Assembly (NCBI RefSeq): GCF_013391105.1
Contig: NZ_CP058335.1
Span: forward strand, 3,224,001 to 3,288,000
Length of the DNA stretch: 64,000 nt
Reading direction: 5' to 3'
From: Natronomonas salina
Lineage (GTDB): Archaea > Halobacteriota > Halobacteria > Halobacteriales > Haloarculaceae
Shown: piece by piece, positions 51,216 to 59,559 of the stretch
Layout of the letters: each line of letters starts with the position of its first letter
How positions within the stretch are numbered: the stretch's first letter is position 1
Notes under the pieces: model-generated
What the model was told of the DNA's origin: nothing
The model's input: only the letters and a program-made list of their open reading frames with translations
Databases searched by the model: none
Translations under genes and position numbers: made by a program

Positions 51216-54017
51216 CTATCGAACCCCCTCGGCGTCGAACAGGAGCGCGAACAGTTTGCGCTGGGCCTTCCGGTTGAGCTGGTAGAAGGCGGTCGGCGAG
51301 ACGCCCAGCATCTCGGCGATCTCCTCGCCGTTCGTCTCCCGCGGCGTCTCGAAGTAGCCGCTGTGGTAGGCGGTGCGGGCCGCCTCCAGTTGGCGGTCGG
51401 TCAGCCGGTCGGAGATCCGGGTCTGGAGCCGCTCGTCGGACGGGCGGTCGTTGGACCGCTCCTGTCGCGACCGGAGGTCGGCGCGGTCGTACCAGCCGGC
51501 GACCACCTCGTCGATGGTCCGGACGTCCGTCGACCCCGGGACCGTTACGACGAGCGTCGTCCCCTCGTCGTCGGCCGCGAACCGCTCCAGGACCGCGCCG
51601 TGGTCGGCCAGCGCGGTCCCGATGAAGGGCTCGGAGAGCTCCAGGCGGAGCGTCCCCCCGTCGTCGTCGATCGCGATCGGACTCGCCTCGTCGACGCCGA
51701 CGAACCCGGTGGCCGCCTCCGCCACCGCCTCGACGTCGCCGCGCTCGACGGTCACGAACACCAGGACCCGGTCGCCGAGGCGTTCGACGCCGCCCTCGAT
51801 GGCGAGGTCGCTATCCGTCCGGGCGGCCAGGTTCGCGAGCAGGCACTCCTCGCCGCCGACGTCGTAGGTGAGTTCGGTCGCCGTCCCGCCGAGGAGGGCG
51901 TCGCGGCGCCGCACCGACCCGATGGCCGAGGCGATGGTCTCGCCGAGTTCCACCAGCACGCTGTCGATCGGGTCGTCGACCGCGTTCGCCTCGGTCGCGT
52001 AGACGGTCATCGTCCCGTACATCGCCCCCTCGTAGGTCAGGGGGACGCTGATGACCGACTGGAAGCCGCGCGACAGCGCCTCGACGCGCCACTCGTCGCG
52101 CCGCGGGTTCGTGGCGACGTTGGAGACGATCGTGGGTTCGCCAGACCGCATCGTCTCGTAGGCGGGCTCTGCCGACGACTCGGCGTCCGCCGGGAGCGCG
52201 TCGAGGTAGCCCTGGCCCGTGCCGGACCACGCGTGGATCTCGAGGCCGGTCGCGGTGTGCTCGCCGATCCACGCGAAGGCGAACCGGCCGGCGGAGGTGA
52301 GCCGCTCGCAGACGGCGCGTTCGATCTCCTCGCGGGTCTCCGCCTGCACCAGCGACCGGTCGATCTCCCGGATGATGTCGTTGATCCGGTCGAGCTCGAC
52401 GAGCTGGTCGTTGCGCTGCTTGAGCGTCTCGTCGCGCTGGTGGAGCTCCTGCTCGCGGTCGATCCGGTCGAGACCGGCCTCGACGGTGGCGGCGAACAGG
52501 TCCGCCAGCTCGAGGGTCACGTCGTCGATGGAGCCGCTGACCTCGTTGCCGACGACGAGCACCCCGTGGTCGCCGATCGGGACGAACGCTGCCGCCCGGA
52601 GGTCCGTCGCCGGGGTCGCCAGCTGGGTCGCCTCCCGCACGTCGTCGTAGTAGACGACCTCGCCGCGGACGAACGTCTCGCCGACCAGCGAGTCCGCGTC
52701 CGGCGGGACCGTCGGCAGGGAGCCGTGGAGTTCGGCGAACCGCGGCGAGACGGCCATCGGCCGGAGGACGTTGTCGTCGGGGTCGTAGAGGTAACAGGCG
52801 GCGGCGTCGACGGGGAGGCCGTCGACGATATCGCTGGTGAGCAACTCGGCGGCGTCCGGCTTGGTCTCCGCCGAGAGCAGTCGCCGCGCGGTGTCGTGCA
52901 GCGTCGTCAGCGCGCGCTCGCGCTCCTTCCGCTTGGTGATCTCCCGGCAACTGTAGAGCCGCGTCCCGCCCTGGATCGAGACCTCCTTGACGTTGACGAG
53001 GAGCGTGTGCTCCTCGCCGACCTTGTCGGTCGCCGTACACTCGATGTTGGTGAGGACGCCGTGCTCGGCGAGTTCCGCCTCGTCGAAGAGGTCCTCGCCG
53101 AGCAGTTCGTCGATGGTGCCGAGCTCGTGGATCTCCTCGGCGGTGTACCCGAAGATGAAGTGGACGTTCGGACAGACGTACGTGAACGCGCCGTCGTCGT
53201 CGGTGACGAGGACGGTGTCGGTCATGTTGTTCAGCGTGATCCGGTGGAGGCGCTCGGACCGGCGCAGCTCCTCCTCGAGTTGCCCCTGCCGGGTGACGTC
53301 GGTCGCCTCGACGAGCACCGTCGATTCGCCCGCGACCGGGTGACACGACAGGTCGAGCAGCGTCCCGTCCTCGGTCTCGATGCTCGAGTGGGCGGTGCGC
53401 CCGTCGACGGCACTCCGGATCGCCGACCGGACCTCGGAGGCAGCGGCCGCGTCCAGTGCCGGCAGCTCCCAGAGCTGGCCGTCCGCCCTCGAGAAGCGGT
53501 CGGGGACGGCGGAGTTCGCCGACAGGACCCGGCCGTCCGTGTCGACGACCCACCGGTAGGCGTCGGCGTCCTCGAACAGCGTCTCGAACTGCGCGGCGCG
53601 GCGGCGCGTCCGGGCGCGCTTCTCGGCGGCGTCGACGGCTCGGTGGACGCGGTCCGGGAGGGCATCGGCGAGGTCGGCCCACGGGACGTAACCGTCGGCA
53701 CCGGCGTCGAACGCCTCGGCCGCCAGGTGCTCGGAGCCGTCCGGCGACGTGACGACCGACGGGATCCGTGGTGCGTCGTCCTGGAGCGACGAGACGAGGG
53801 CGGGGATCGCCGAATCCGATGGCGCGCCGGCGACGACGAGGCAGTCGAATGTCGGGGGCGTAGTGGCCAGTTCCTCGCGGGCCGACGCCGCAGTCGTCGC
53901 GGTCACGAACTCGACGTCGGCGTCGCCGAAGGCCGCTCGCGGGGCCTCGAAGCACTCCGGCTGGCCGACGAGCAGGAGCCGGAGCGGCTCGTCGGTCCCG
54001 GTGGAGTCCTGCGGCAT
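51216..54017 (-). CDS. Bat-type HTH-10 transcriptional regulator with receiver-like, PAS and GAF domains
   Basis: This 933-residue regulator carries, in order: a receiver-like domain (about 12-125) that lacks the phosphoacceptor Asp ('FDCLVVAGAPSDSAIP'); PAS domains (about 135-240 and 265-370, 'VTDDDGAFTYVCPNVHFIFG'); two GAF domains (about 380-540 and 560-710); a Bat domain (about 720-850); and a C-terminal HTH-10 ('LTDRQLEAARTAYHSGYFET' with 'EEIAEMLGVSPTAFYQLNRK'). It is a cytoplasmic one-component sensor of unknown signal. It is downstream of its own promoter and upstream of, but not obviously linked to, the zinc-ribbon/gdh pair. Confidence 0.9.
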   Translation of the reverse strand: MPQDSTGTDEPLRLLLVGQPECFEAPRAAFGDADVEFVTATTAASAREELATTPPTFDCLVVAGAPSDSAIPALVSSLQDDAPRIPSVVTSPDGSEHLAAEAFDAGADGYVPWADLADALPDRVHRAVDAAEKRARTRRRAAQFETLFEDADAYRWVVDTDGRVLSANSAVPDRFSRADGQLWELPALDAAAASEVRSAIRSAVDGRTAHSSIETEDGTLLDLSCHPVAGESTVLVEATDVTRQGQLEEELRRSERLHRITLNNMTDTVLVTDDDGAFTYVCPNVHFIFGYTAEEIHELGTIDELLGEDLFDEAELAEHGVLTNIECTATDKVGEEHTLLVNVKEVSIQGGTRLYSCREITKRKERERALTTLHDTARRLLSAETKPDAAELLTSDIVDGLPVDAAACYLYDPDDNVLRPMAVSPRFAELHGSLPTVPPDADSLVGETFVRGEVVYYDDVREATQLATPATDLRAAAFVPIGDHGVLVVGNEVSGSIDDVTLELADLFAATVEAGLDRIDREQELHQRDETLKQRNDQLVELDRINDIIREIDRSLVQAETREEIERAVCERLTSAGRFAFAWIGEHTATGLEIHAWSGTGQGYLDALPADAESSAEPAYETMRSGEPTIVSNVATNPRRDEWRVEALSRGFQSVISVPLTYEGAMYGTMTVYATEANAVDDPIDSVLVELGETIASAIGSVRRRDALLGGTATELTYDVGGEECLLANLAARTDSDLAIEGGVERLGDRVLVFVTVERGDVEAVAEAATGFVGVDEASPIAIDDDGGTLRLELSEPFIGTALADHGAVLERFAADDEGTTLVVTVPGSTDVRTIDEVVAGWYDRADLRSRQERSNDRPSDERLQTRISDRLTDRQLEAARTAYHSGYFETPRETNGEEIAEMLGVSPTAFYQLNRKAQRKLFALLFDAEGVR

Positions 54018-54041
54018 ATACTGCGCCCTGGGCCGGTGTAC

Positions 54042-54050
54042 GGTTAAACG
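54042..54050 (-). promoter_or_regulatory. TATA-like box of the 933-residue regulator gene
   Basis: On the minus strand 'CGTTTAACC' lies 25-33 bases before the ATG at 54017. The remaining stretch to 54280 shows no gene. Confidence 0.5.
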
Positions 54051-54280
54051 TATCAGGAGGTGTCCACGCGATCGCAGGCCAGACGAGCGGCCGGTCCGCA
54101 GCGCCGCTGGCACGGATCGGCCATCAAGCTTATCGTACCGCCATCCGGCACTCCTGATGGTCCCCGCTCTCTTTCAGACGCCTGCGTCGACCATCTCCTC
54201 ACTATCGAAGAAGCGGCGGACTGATTCCCTTACACTAATCTTCGACAATCAGGAACCAGTGAATCTGCCCGCAATTCGCT

Positions 54281-54430
54281 CTACCGTTCGAGAGAGCTGA
54301 GGCGAAGTTCGTGCCCGGTCTGTCGACCGTGATGGAGCAGGATTTCGGTCGGTCGAACGTCGTCGTCGACATTCACGATACGCTCGAACGGACAGTGTTT
54401 GCACCTCACCACTCTTCGACCCCTACTCAT
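54281..54430 (-). CDS. 49-residue C2H2-like zinc-finger protein
   Basis: From ATG 54430 the frame encodes 'MSRGRRVVRCKHCPFERIVN' and continues with 'ILLHHGRQTGHELRLSSLER'. C10 and C13 with H34 and H40 give a CxxC-x20-HxxxxxH arrangement, consistent with a single zinc finger of the kind found in haloarchaeal small proteins. The frame extends to 54517, but the added 29 residues look random. No promoter is obvious. The protein is probably real, with unknown function. Confidence 0.55.
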   Translation of the reverse strand: MSRGRRVVRCKHCPFERIVNVDDDVRPTEILLHHGRQTGHELRLSSLER

Positions 54431-54585
54431 GGATGCTTCTCCGTGAGCTCGATACTGGCGTTCCTGCGCATAGCTCGAGAACAGAAGAGGATGGACAAGT
54501 TGCTTCGGTAGACTCAAATCGCTATTTCACCGACAACGAGTGGCAAACTCGTCGAGAGACTGTTAGTGCATCGCCACTGAAGAGT

Positions 54586-54750
54586 TCAGACGTTACTGTA
54601 GGGGTTCGAGCGTCTACGTCGAACATCTGCTCGTAGATATCTCTCTAAGCCACCGGACGTCACGAGGTCCGCAATCTTGCGCCCCTCGCCAGTCAGGGGG
54701 TCCACGAAACCGCCATCGCTGAGCCATTCGTCGGCCTCCCGATCAGGGAA
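54586..54750 (-). pseudogene. Possible 3' remnant of a lost gene
   Basis: On the minus strand the last 54 codons before TGA 54586 read 'FPDREADEWLSDGGFVDPLT' and 'GEGRKIADLVTSGGLERYLR', followed by a basic tail. This is well-structured protein-like sequence, yet upstream the frame runs antisense into the metallo-beta-lactamase gene and loses sense. It looks like the C-terminus of a gene truncated where the neighbouring gene begins. The family is not recognised. Confidence 0.3.
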
Positions 54751-54805
54751 CAGACAGGCCCCGAGCAGGGAAAGACAGATACTCGCGGTCGTTGTTACTC
54801 CGACG

Positions 54806-55654
54806 ATGAACCGGACCGACGGGTGGTACGACGTCGAACACCTCTCGGCTGAGACGTGGCGAATCATCGAGGGGGAGGCGTACGGCCAGTATCTCGTCGC
54901 CGGGTCTGAACGTTCACTTCTCGTCGACGCCGGTATCGGCATCGGTGACCTTCGGGGACTCGTGACCGACCTCGCCGGGACGCCCATCTCCCTGCTGCTG
55001 ACACATTGGCACTGGGACCATATCGGCAATGCAGCCCGATTCGCGGACGACGGCGTCTCCATCCACCCAGCGGACTGCGGCGCTGATGGACGTGTCGCAC
55101 TGGACGGTCGATCCGACGAGTTCGTCGACCGGCCGGATCGCTTCGTCGAGCGCTGGAGAGCACGCGGCAACGAGTTCCCCGACGGATTCGGCCCCGACGC
55201 GTATACAATCGAGCCTGTTGAAGCTCCATCCCCGATCGAGGATGGCGACCGACTCGAACTCGGCGACCGAACGCTGGAGGTGGTCCACACGCCTGGACAC
55301 TCCCCCGGGCACGTGGCGGTCCTCGACCGAGACGCAGGCGTCCTGTACGGAGGTGACGTCATCCACCGTGACGCCGGGGTGTACGCTCATCTACAGGGCT
55401 GTGATCTGCAGGCCTACCGGGAGACGTTCGCTCGGCTGATCGACCTCCGGGATTCGGGCGCGTTCAACACGCTTCTCACGAGTCACAATCCGCCCCTCAC
55501 CGGTTCGGCGCTCGACGTTCTCGACCGCCTCGAAGCGGAGCTCCAACGCATCCTCGATGGGGTTGCCGACGGGGAACGCGTCGAGACTGATTGGGGTCCG
55601 GCCGACGAGTACGAAGTCGACGGCTCGACGATCCTCACACACGCAGCGATTTAA
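54806..55654 (+). CDS. Metallo-beta-lactamase-fold hydrolase
   Basis: The 282-residue MBL-fold enzyme has the dinuclear-metal motif 'LLLTHWHWDHIGN' (HxHxDH), then 'VVHTPGHSPGHVAVLDRDAG', 'VLYGGDVIHRDAGVYAHLQG' and the last His in 'TLLTSHNPPL'. This resembles glyoxalase-II/lactonase-type hydrolases. I chose ATG 54806 ('MNRTDGWYDVEHLSAETWRI'), after which the protein pattern starts. Its base composition is a little lower in G+C than the core genome. The substrate is unknown. Confidence 0.85.
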   Translation: MNRTDGWYDVEHLSAETWRIIEGEAYGQYLVAGSERSLLVDAGIGIGDLRGLVTDLAGTPISLLLTHWHWDHIGNAARFADDGVSIHPADCGADGRVALDGRSDEFVDRPDRFVERWRARGNEFPDGFGPDAYTIEPVEAPSPIEDGDRLELGDRTLEVVHTPGHSPGHVAVLDRDAGVLYGGDVIHRDAGVYAHLQGCDLQAYRETFARLIDLRDSGAFNTLLTSHNPPLTGSALDVLDRLEAELQRILDGVADGERVETDWGPADEYEVDGSTILTHAAI

Positions 55655-55964
55655 CCCACCGAAGGAGAGGGGGCTACCCTGTTCGATCAGTGCAAAGACG
55701 TGTCGCAGTGTGACCGCGAGTGAGTTGTGGCCCTCGAGAGAGTGCCTCTAGTCTGGCTGTAACCCTCGGCCACTGCAGGAGTACTGAGCGGGCATATCGA
55801 AGGGCGTCCGAGATTCTAGACTGGAAAACGGGGATACCCCGTGAGTGGCAACCGATGGAACGCTATTGGTTCATATCGGATATTATATTCACGCAATATC
55901 TATAGAAACTACACACCAGCGGGCAGAAATGCATAATTAACGATAGGTCGCAAGTCTGCCCGTC
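55655..55964 (+). promoter_or_regulatory. Intergenic region with the amidase promoter
   Basis: About 310 bases of lower G+C without a supported gene. 'CATAATTA' (55932-55939) lies 26-33 bases before the amidase ATG and is its probable TATA box; A/T-rich 'GGATATTATATTC' (55877-55889) may be a second core promoter. Confidence 0.5.
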
Positions 55965-57581
55965 ATGCCAGATAATGACAACCACAATCCGAGGCGGAAT
56001 GAAATCGGAAGACGGAGTGTCCTGAAAGGCGTCCTTGCCGGCGGGGCGGCGTTTCTCGGTGCCAGCAACGGCGTGACGGCGAACAACGGTGCGGGGATAG
56101 CTATCGAGGACACGGCGGGAGAGGACCTGGAGCCGCGTGATTACTTCACGTCGACAGTGACGCTCGCCAGCGATGTCCGGGATGGTGAGGTATCACCGGT
56201 CGAACTCGTCGACCGGTACCTCGGACGGATCGACGAGCGGGAAGCCGACCTGAACGCGTTCATCACCCTGACACCGGACCGGGCACGTGAAGCCGCCCAG
56301 CGAGCCGAACAGGCAGTCGAGAACGGGGACGACCTGGGCCCGTTACACGGCGTCTCGTTCGCGGTCAAGGACAATCAAGCGCTACGTGACGTGCGCTTTA
56401 CCGGCGGTTCGCTGGCGTTCGACGACCGGACCGCCGAGAGCACGACGCACGCCATCCAACGACTCATCGACGCGGGCGCGATTCCACTCGGCAAGACGAA
56501 CCTACCCGAGTTCGGCTACATGGGGAAGACGGACAACTTACTCACCGGCCCTACGTCGACGCCGTTCGACCTCGACCGGAACGCGGGCGGGTCCTCGGGC
56601 GGCAGTGCCGCGGCGGTCGCCGACGGGCTCCTCCCGTTCGCGACTGGTACCGACGGCGCCGGCTCGATCCGGATTCCGGCGTCCTTCACCGGGACGTACG
56701 GGCTGAAACTCACGTTCCGCCGAATCGGCTCCCCCAACGGCTCCCCGTTTCGACCGGGACAGACGTTCTTCCATCACAGCGTCCTCACGCGGACTGTCGC
56801 CGAGGCGGCGCTCGTTCTCTCGGTGATGGCCGGACCCATCAATCGAGACCCCCATACGAAGCCCGATACTGTCGATTACATGGGCGCACTCGACCACGGC
56901 GTCGAGGGGCTCTCGGTCGCCTACAGCCCGGATCTCGGCGTCTTTCCGGTCGACGAGCGGGTGCGGAGCGTCGTCGACGATGCCGTCTGGACGATCCGTG
57001 ATGCCGGCGCGGAGGTCACGGAGGTCGACGTCGACCTCGGGCTCAGTTACGAAGAACTCATGGAGACGGTGGCGATCAAGTGGGACGTCTCGTACGCGAA
57101 CCTCGCCTCGTCCCTGGCCGAGGACGGGATCGACATGACAGGCGAAGACAGCGACCTCTTTCCGGAGGCGCTGGTCGATATCGTCGAGAGCGGGCAGGAA
57201 CTCAGCGGCGTCGACGTCGTGGGTAACAAAGGCCCCCGGACGACGGTCTTGAACGGTATCGCGTCAGTGTTCGACGAGTACGATCTGCTCGTCACGCCCA
57301 CGCTCGCGGTGCCGCCGATCCGAAACGACGTGCTCGGACCGACCGAGATCCAGGGCGTCGAGGTGGACCCGATCATCGGCTGGCTACTCACGGTCGTGTT
57401 CAACTTGACCGGCAATCCGGCCGCGTCGGTTCCGGCGGGGCTGACCGATGGCGGGCTCCCGGTGGGAATGCAGGTGGTCGGCCCCCACCTCGCCGACGAA
57501 CGGGTCATCGCCGCGAGCGCCGCGTACGAAGACGCGAATCCCTGGTTCGACGACTATCCAGCCCTCCGGGCGAGTTGCTAA
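55965..57581 (+). CDS. Tat-exported amidase (amidase signature family)
   Basis: The 538-residue protein has a twin-arginine signal 'GRRSVLKGVLAGGAAFLGAS' and an amidase-signature domain with the catalytic triad Lys135 ('SFAVKDNQAL'), cis-Ser in 'AGGSSGGSAAAVADG' (about 208-214) and nucleophile Ser234 ('GTDGAGSIRIPASF'). It hydrolyses amides, probably outside the cell; extracytoplasmic signal-bearing amidases are less common than cytoplasmic ones such as GatA. Residues 390-460 form the variable substrate region. It stands alone behind its own promoter, with slightly lower G+C than the core. Confidence 0.9.
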   Translation: MPDNDNHNPRRNEIGRRSVLKGVLAGGAAFLGASNGVTANNGAGIAIEDTAGEDLEPRDYFTSTVTLASDVRDGEVSPVELVDRYLGRIDEREADLNAFITLTPDRAREAAQRAEQAVENGDDLGPLHGVSFAVKDNQALRDVRFTGGSLAFDDRTAESTTHAIQRLIDAGAIPLGKTNLPEFGYMGKTDNLLTGPTSTPFDLDRNAGGSSGGSAAAVADGLLPFATGTDGAGSIRIPASFTGTYGLKLTFRRIGSPNGSPFRPGQTFFHHSVLTRTVAEAALVLSVMAGPINRDPHTKPDTVDYMGALDHGVEGLSVAYSPDLGVFPVDERVRSVVDDAVWTIRDAGAEVTEVDVDLGLSYEELMETVAIKWDVSYANLASSLAEDGIDMTGEDSDLFPEALVDIVESGQELSGVDVVGNKGPRTTVLNGIASVFDEYDLLVTPTLAVPPIRNDVLGPTEIQGVEVDPIIGWLLTVVFNLTGNPAASVPAGLTDGGLPVGMQVVGPHLADERVIAASAAYEDANPWFDDYPALRASC

Positions 57582-57676
57582 CTCGCCGATCGTTACACCT
57601 GTCGCAGACACCACGGATTGCAGGAAGCGATTATTCCTGATTCCCGAACCGATTCGACCGATCTACGAGATTCAAG

Positions 57677-57790
57677 GTGGATTCGCAAGGAAGGTTTCGT
57701 TGTGACTGTGGGGTAGACGTACCGTTTGGTCAACAAGATGATGGGGTCCAGTGTGACTGTGGGGCCACGTACGCAATCACAGGGACGTAG
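57677..57790 (+). CDS. 37-residue double-CxC zinc microprotein
   Basis: From GTG 57677 the frame encodes 37 residues: 'VDSQGRFRCDCGVDVPFGQQ' and 'DDGVQCDCGATYAITGT'. Two identical CDCG knuckles (C9, C11 and C26, C28) 17 residues apart are the pattern of haloarchaeal zinc-finger microproteins. No ATG is available; the frame is open only a few codons further up. The spacing of the knuckles and the aromatic/hydrophobic positions between them argue for a real gene. The start is uncertain. Confidence 0.5.
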   Translation: MDSQGRFRCDCGVDVPFGQQDDGVQCDCGATYAITGT

Positions 57791-57831
57791 CTGACCGCTC
57801 CGTCGAACCGCTGATGGGACCGCTGCAATAA

Positions 57832-58056
57832 CCAGTTGCCGTCTCCAGTCCCACGCGTTATCCCGCAGTAACCCCGAGAAGAACTATCGAGTGTCACAAG
57901 TGTCTCAGTAGCAATGCAGCGTTGATGGAGTTGAGCTATTCGAATGGTGGTTCGCACAGGATGTTCCTCTGCAATGGCTGTCTCGGGGATTTCAAAAAAG
58001 ACAGTTCTATTAGTTTGATTTCACGAGTGAAACGGGCTGAGAGTAGCCTCACGTAG
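57832..58056 (+). pseudogene. Zinc-ribbon gene remnant without start codon
   Basis: A frame opening after TAA 57829 and ending at TAG 58054 contains 'IECHKCLSSNAALMELSYSN' and 'GGSHRMFLCNGCLGDFKKDS', i.e. CHKC and CNGC knuckles with a convincing treble-clef-like middle, followed by 'SLISRVKRAESSLT'. There is no ATG, GTG or TTG in frame before the first knuckle at 57892, so it is probably the 3' part of a decayed gene. Non-canonical initiation or an undetected frameshift are alternatives. Confidence 0.4.
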
Positions 58057-58173
58057 TTCATGGCTCTCAATTTCCCCTGCTGATTTGGACATCACTCCAA
58101 GTCGCTTTCAAACGCTCAGCTCACCCGGTCTTCCAACACGCTGGGCAGAACTAATCCAGTCCATTCGATCTAA

Positions 58174-58320
58174 TCAGAGTTTCACTTCTGTCACCGCTAC
58201 ATCTATTCCACATTTGCCGCAGTTTACCGGGTCAGGCAGTATAGGGGTCGGATGAATCGGTGAGTACAGGTAGGAGTGGTAACAGCAGAGGAGGCGGGTT
58301 TGGGCTTCGTTAATATCAAT
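58174..58320 (-). CDS. Possible 48-residue cysteine-rich ORF with ATT start
   Basis: On the minus strand, overlapping the stop of the 141-residue membrane gene (ATTGA), a frame reads 'IDINEAQTRLLCCYHSYLYS' and 'PIHPTPILPDPVNCGKCGID', ending 'VAVTEVKL'. The CC and CGKCG pair suggest a metal-binding microprotein. The only codon at the overlap is ATT, a rare initiator, so it may be a gene whose start decayed or one relying on coupling. Low confidence. Confidence 0.3.
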   Translation of the reverse strand: MDINEAQTRLLCCYHSYLYSPIHPTPILPDPVNCGKCGIDVAVTEVKL

Positions 58321-58741
58321 CGCCGTCTGTTGAAGCCTGTGTTTCGGGGGTTGAGGTGGTCGTCTCGTTCGAATCGCCTTCTACTCGTTCTAATACAGCA
58401 AGTGTGCCCGCTGCGTATGCTACGAGTCCAGCGCCTAGAACAAGGAAGCCGAGTCCGAGACGCAGTTCATTCGAAATGGGGAGCATTGGACTCACACCGA
58501 TGAGAGCGGCGAGCGTCACGAGTCCGACACTCAGTGAAGTCCACCGTTTATCGGCCCACGTATTGCCCGTGGTGTAAGCCGGATACAGGTGTCCGATGTG
58601 GAGGGAGAATTTGAGACCACAGACCCAGCAAAGCCCAGTTACAAGAGCGAGGCTGAGATAACCACTTAGCCAGTAGAGACTGCCGCTTATTCCACCCCCG
58701 ATGAGGAGGGCAATGAGGGAATCCCGGCGCGTGCGTTCCAT
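58316..58741 (-). CDS. Four-helix membrane protein
   Basis: This 141-residue protein has helices at about 9-32 ('LIALLIGGGISGSLYWLSGY'), 34-50 ('LALVTGLCWVCGLKFSLHIG'), 72-92 ('SVGLVTLAALIGVSPMLPIS') and 97-117 ('LGLGFLVLGAGLVAYAAGTL'), then a polar T/E-rich tail. The start is ATG 58741, supported by the TATA-like box 'CACTTAACAA' (58765-58774). Neighbouring small cysteine ORFs lie downstream. I recognise no family. Confidence 0.65.
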   Translation of the reverse strand: MERTRRDSLIALLIGGGISGSLYWLSGYLSLALVTGLCWVCGLKFSLHIGHLYPAYTTGNTWADKRWTSLSVGLVTLAALIGVSPMLPISNELRLGLGFLVLGAGLVAYAAGTLAVLERVEGDSNETTTSTPETQASTDGD

Positions 58742-58898
58742 ATCCCGATGGATGTTGAACTCCTTGTTAAGTGTTCACCGAAGAAAAGTGCAGGTGCGAA
58801 ACTTTCAGTTCGCAGGCTCAGTCATTCGGCCGATTCAGTCACAACTCGCTGGAACAATATCCCACCTGAATCGCTCTATGCAAGGAACGTAACGAGCG

Positions 58899-58907
58899 AA
58901 TATTTTT
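58899..58907 (+). promoter_or_regulatory. TATA-like box of the 188-residue lipoprotein gene
   Basis: 'AATATTTTT' lies 26-34 bases before the ATG at 58933. The 58742-58898 stretch carries only weak frames that I reject. Confidence 0.55.
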
Positions 58908-58932
58908 CACGTCGTAGTGGTGTTGAAATCGT

Positions 58933-59499
58933 ATGCCCTCCAAGCGGCGACAGTTCCTGCAGGTAATACCGATGGTAGCTGTCGGAATCACAGGGTGTAG
59001 TAGTCTCCTGCCGAACGAGCGGGAGGACAATCGGACGACAACACCGGACTCTCGAGGCGGATTGCAGTACGAGCCGACGACCCCGGCGGAGAACGGCTCA
59101 CGAACGCCCTACGAGGAACCGAAGTACGTGTTGCAAACACCGGTGACGGTCACCGGCAGAAACGTGCGGAGTGCCTCCTACACAGTCGCTGTTACCCTGG
59201 AAATTCGTCCCGAATCTGAAGACGACTTCCGAGAGGTGCGAAACCACACCTACGAGTTTCGTCCCGATGAGTCGGTGGGAATCGGCGAATTCGAAGCGGC
59301 CGGTGCATATCGCCTCCGCGTCGACATCGCGGGTGAGCGGTACGAGGAAACTCTCGCCGTCCCGATGCGAGACCTCGCCGATTGCAATCACCCGCGAATC
59401 GAGATCCACGTACACGACGCGGCGGTCACCATCGGCTATACGAGGACCGATGCGGGGTGTCCGCCTGTAACGGTCACACCGACTGCCGACGAAGCATAA
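58933..59499 (+). CDS. Haloarchaeal lipoprotein
   Basis: The 188-residue exported protein has a signal 'SKRRQFLQVIPMVAVGITGC' with twin-Arg and a lipobox Cys at residue 22, a low-complexity linker (about 28-55), and a beta-sandwich-like domain with 'TVTGRNVRSASYTVAVTLEI', 'NHTYEFRPDESVGIGEFEAA' and 'RLRVDIAGERYEETLAVPMR'. Two Cys in the mature part ('DLADCNHP', 'DAGCPP') could pair. It belongs to the lower-G+C accessory stretch. Its role is unknown. Confidence 0.7.
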   Translation: MPSKRRQFLQVIPMVAVGITGCSSLLPNEREDNRTTTPDSRGGLQYEPTTPAENGSRTPYEEPKYVLQTPVTVTGRNVRSASYTVAVTLEIRPESEDDFREVRNHTYEFRPDESVGIGEFEAAGAYRLRVDIAGERYEETLAVPMRDLADCNHPRIEIHVHDAAVTIGYTRTDAGCPPVTVTPTADEA

Positions 59500-59559
59500 T
59501 AACAGACCCGTCACTTCGAGAACGGCCAGCGGATCCGTCGGCGACTCCTCGCCGGTATC

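Noticed and set aside
58748-58966. A 72-codon plus-strand frame before the lipoprotein gene
   Set aside because: No domain pattern, it runs into the signal peptide region of the real gene in another frame, and the TATA box lies inside it.
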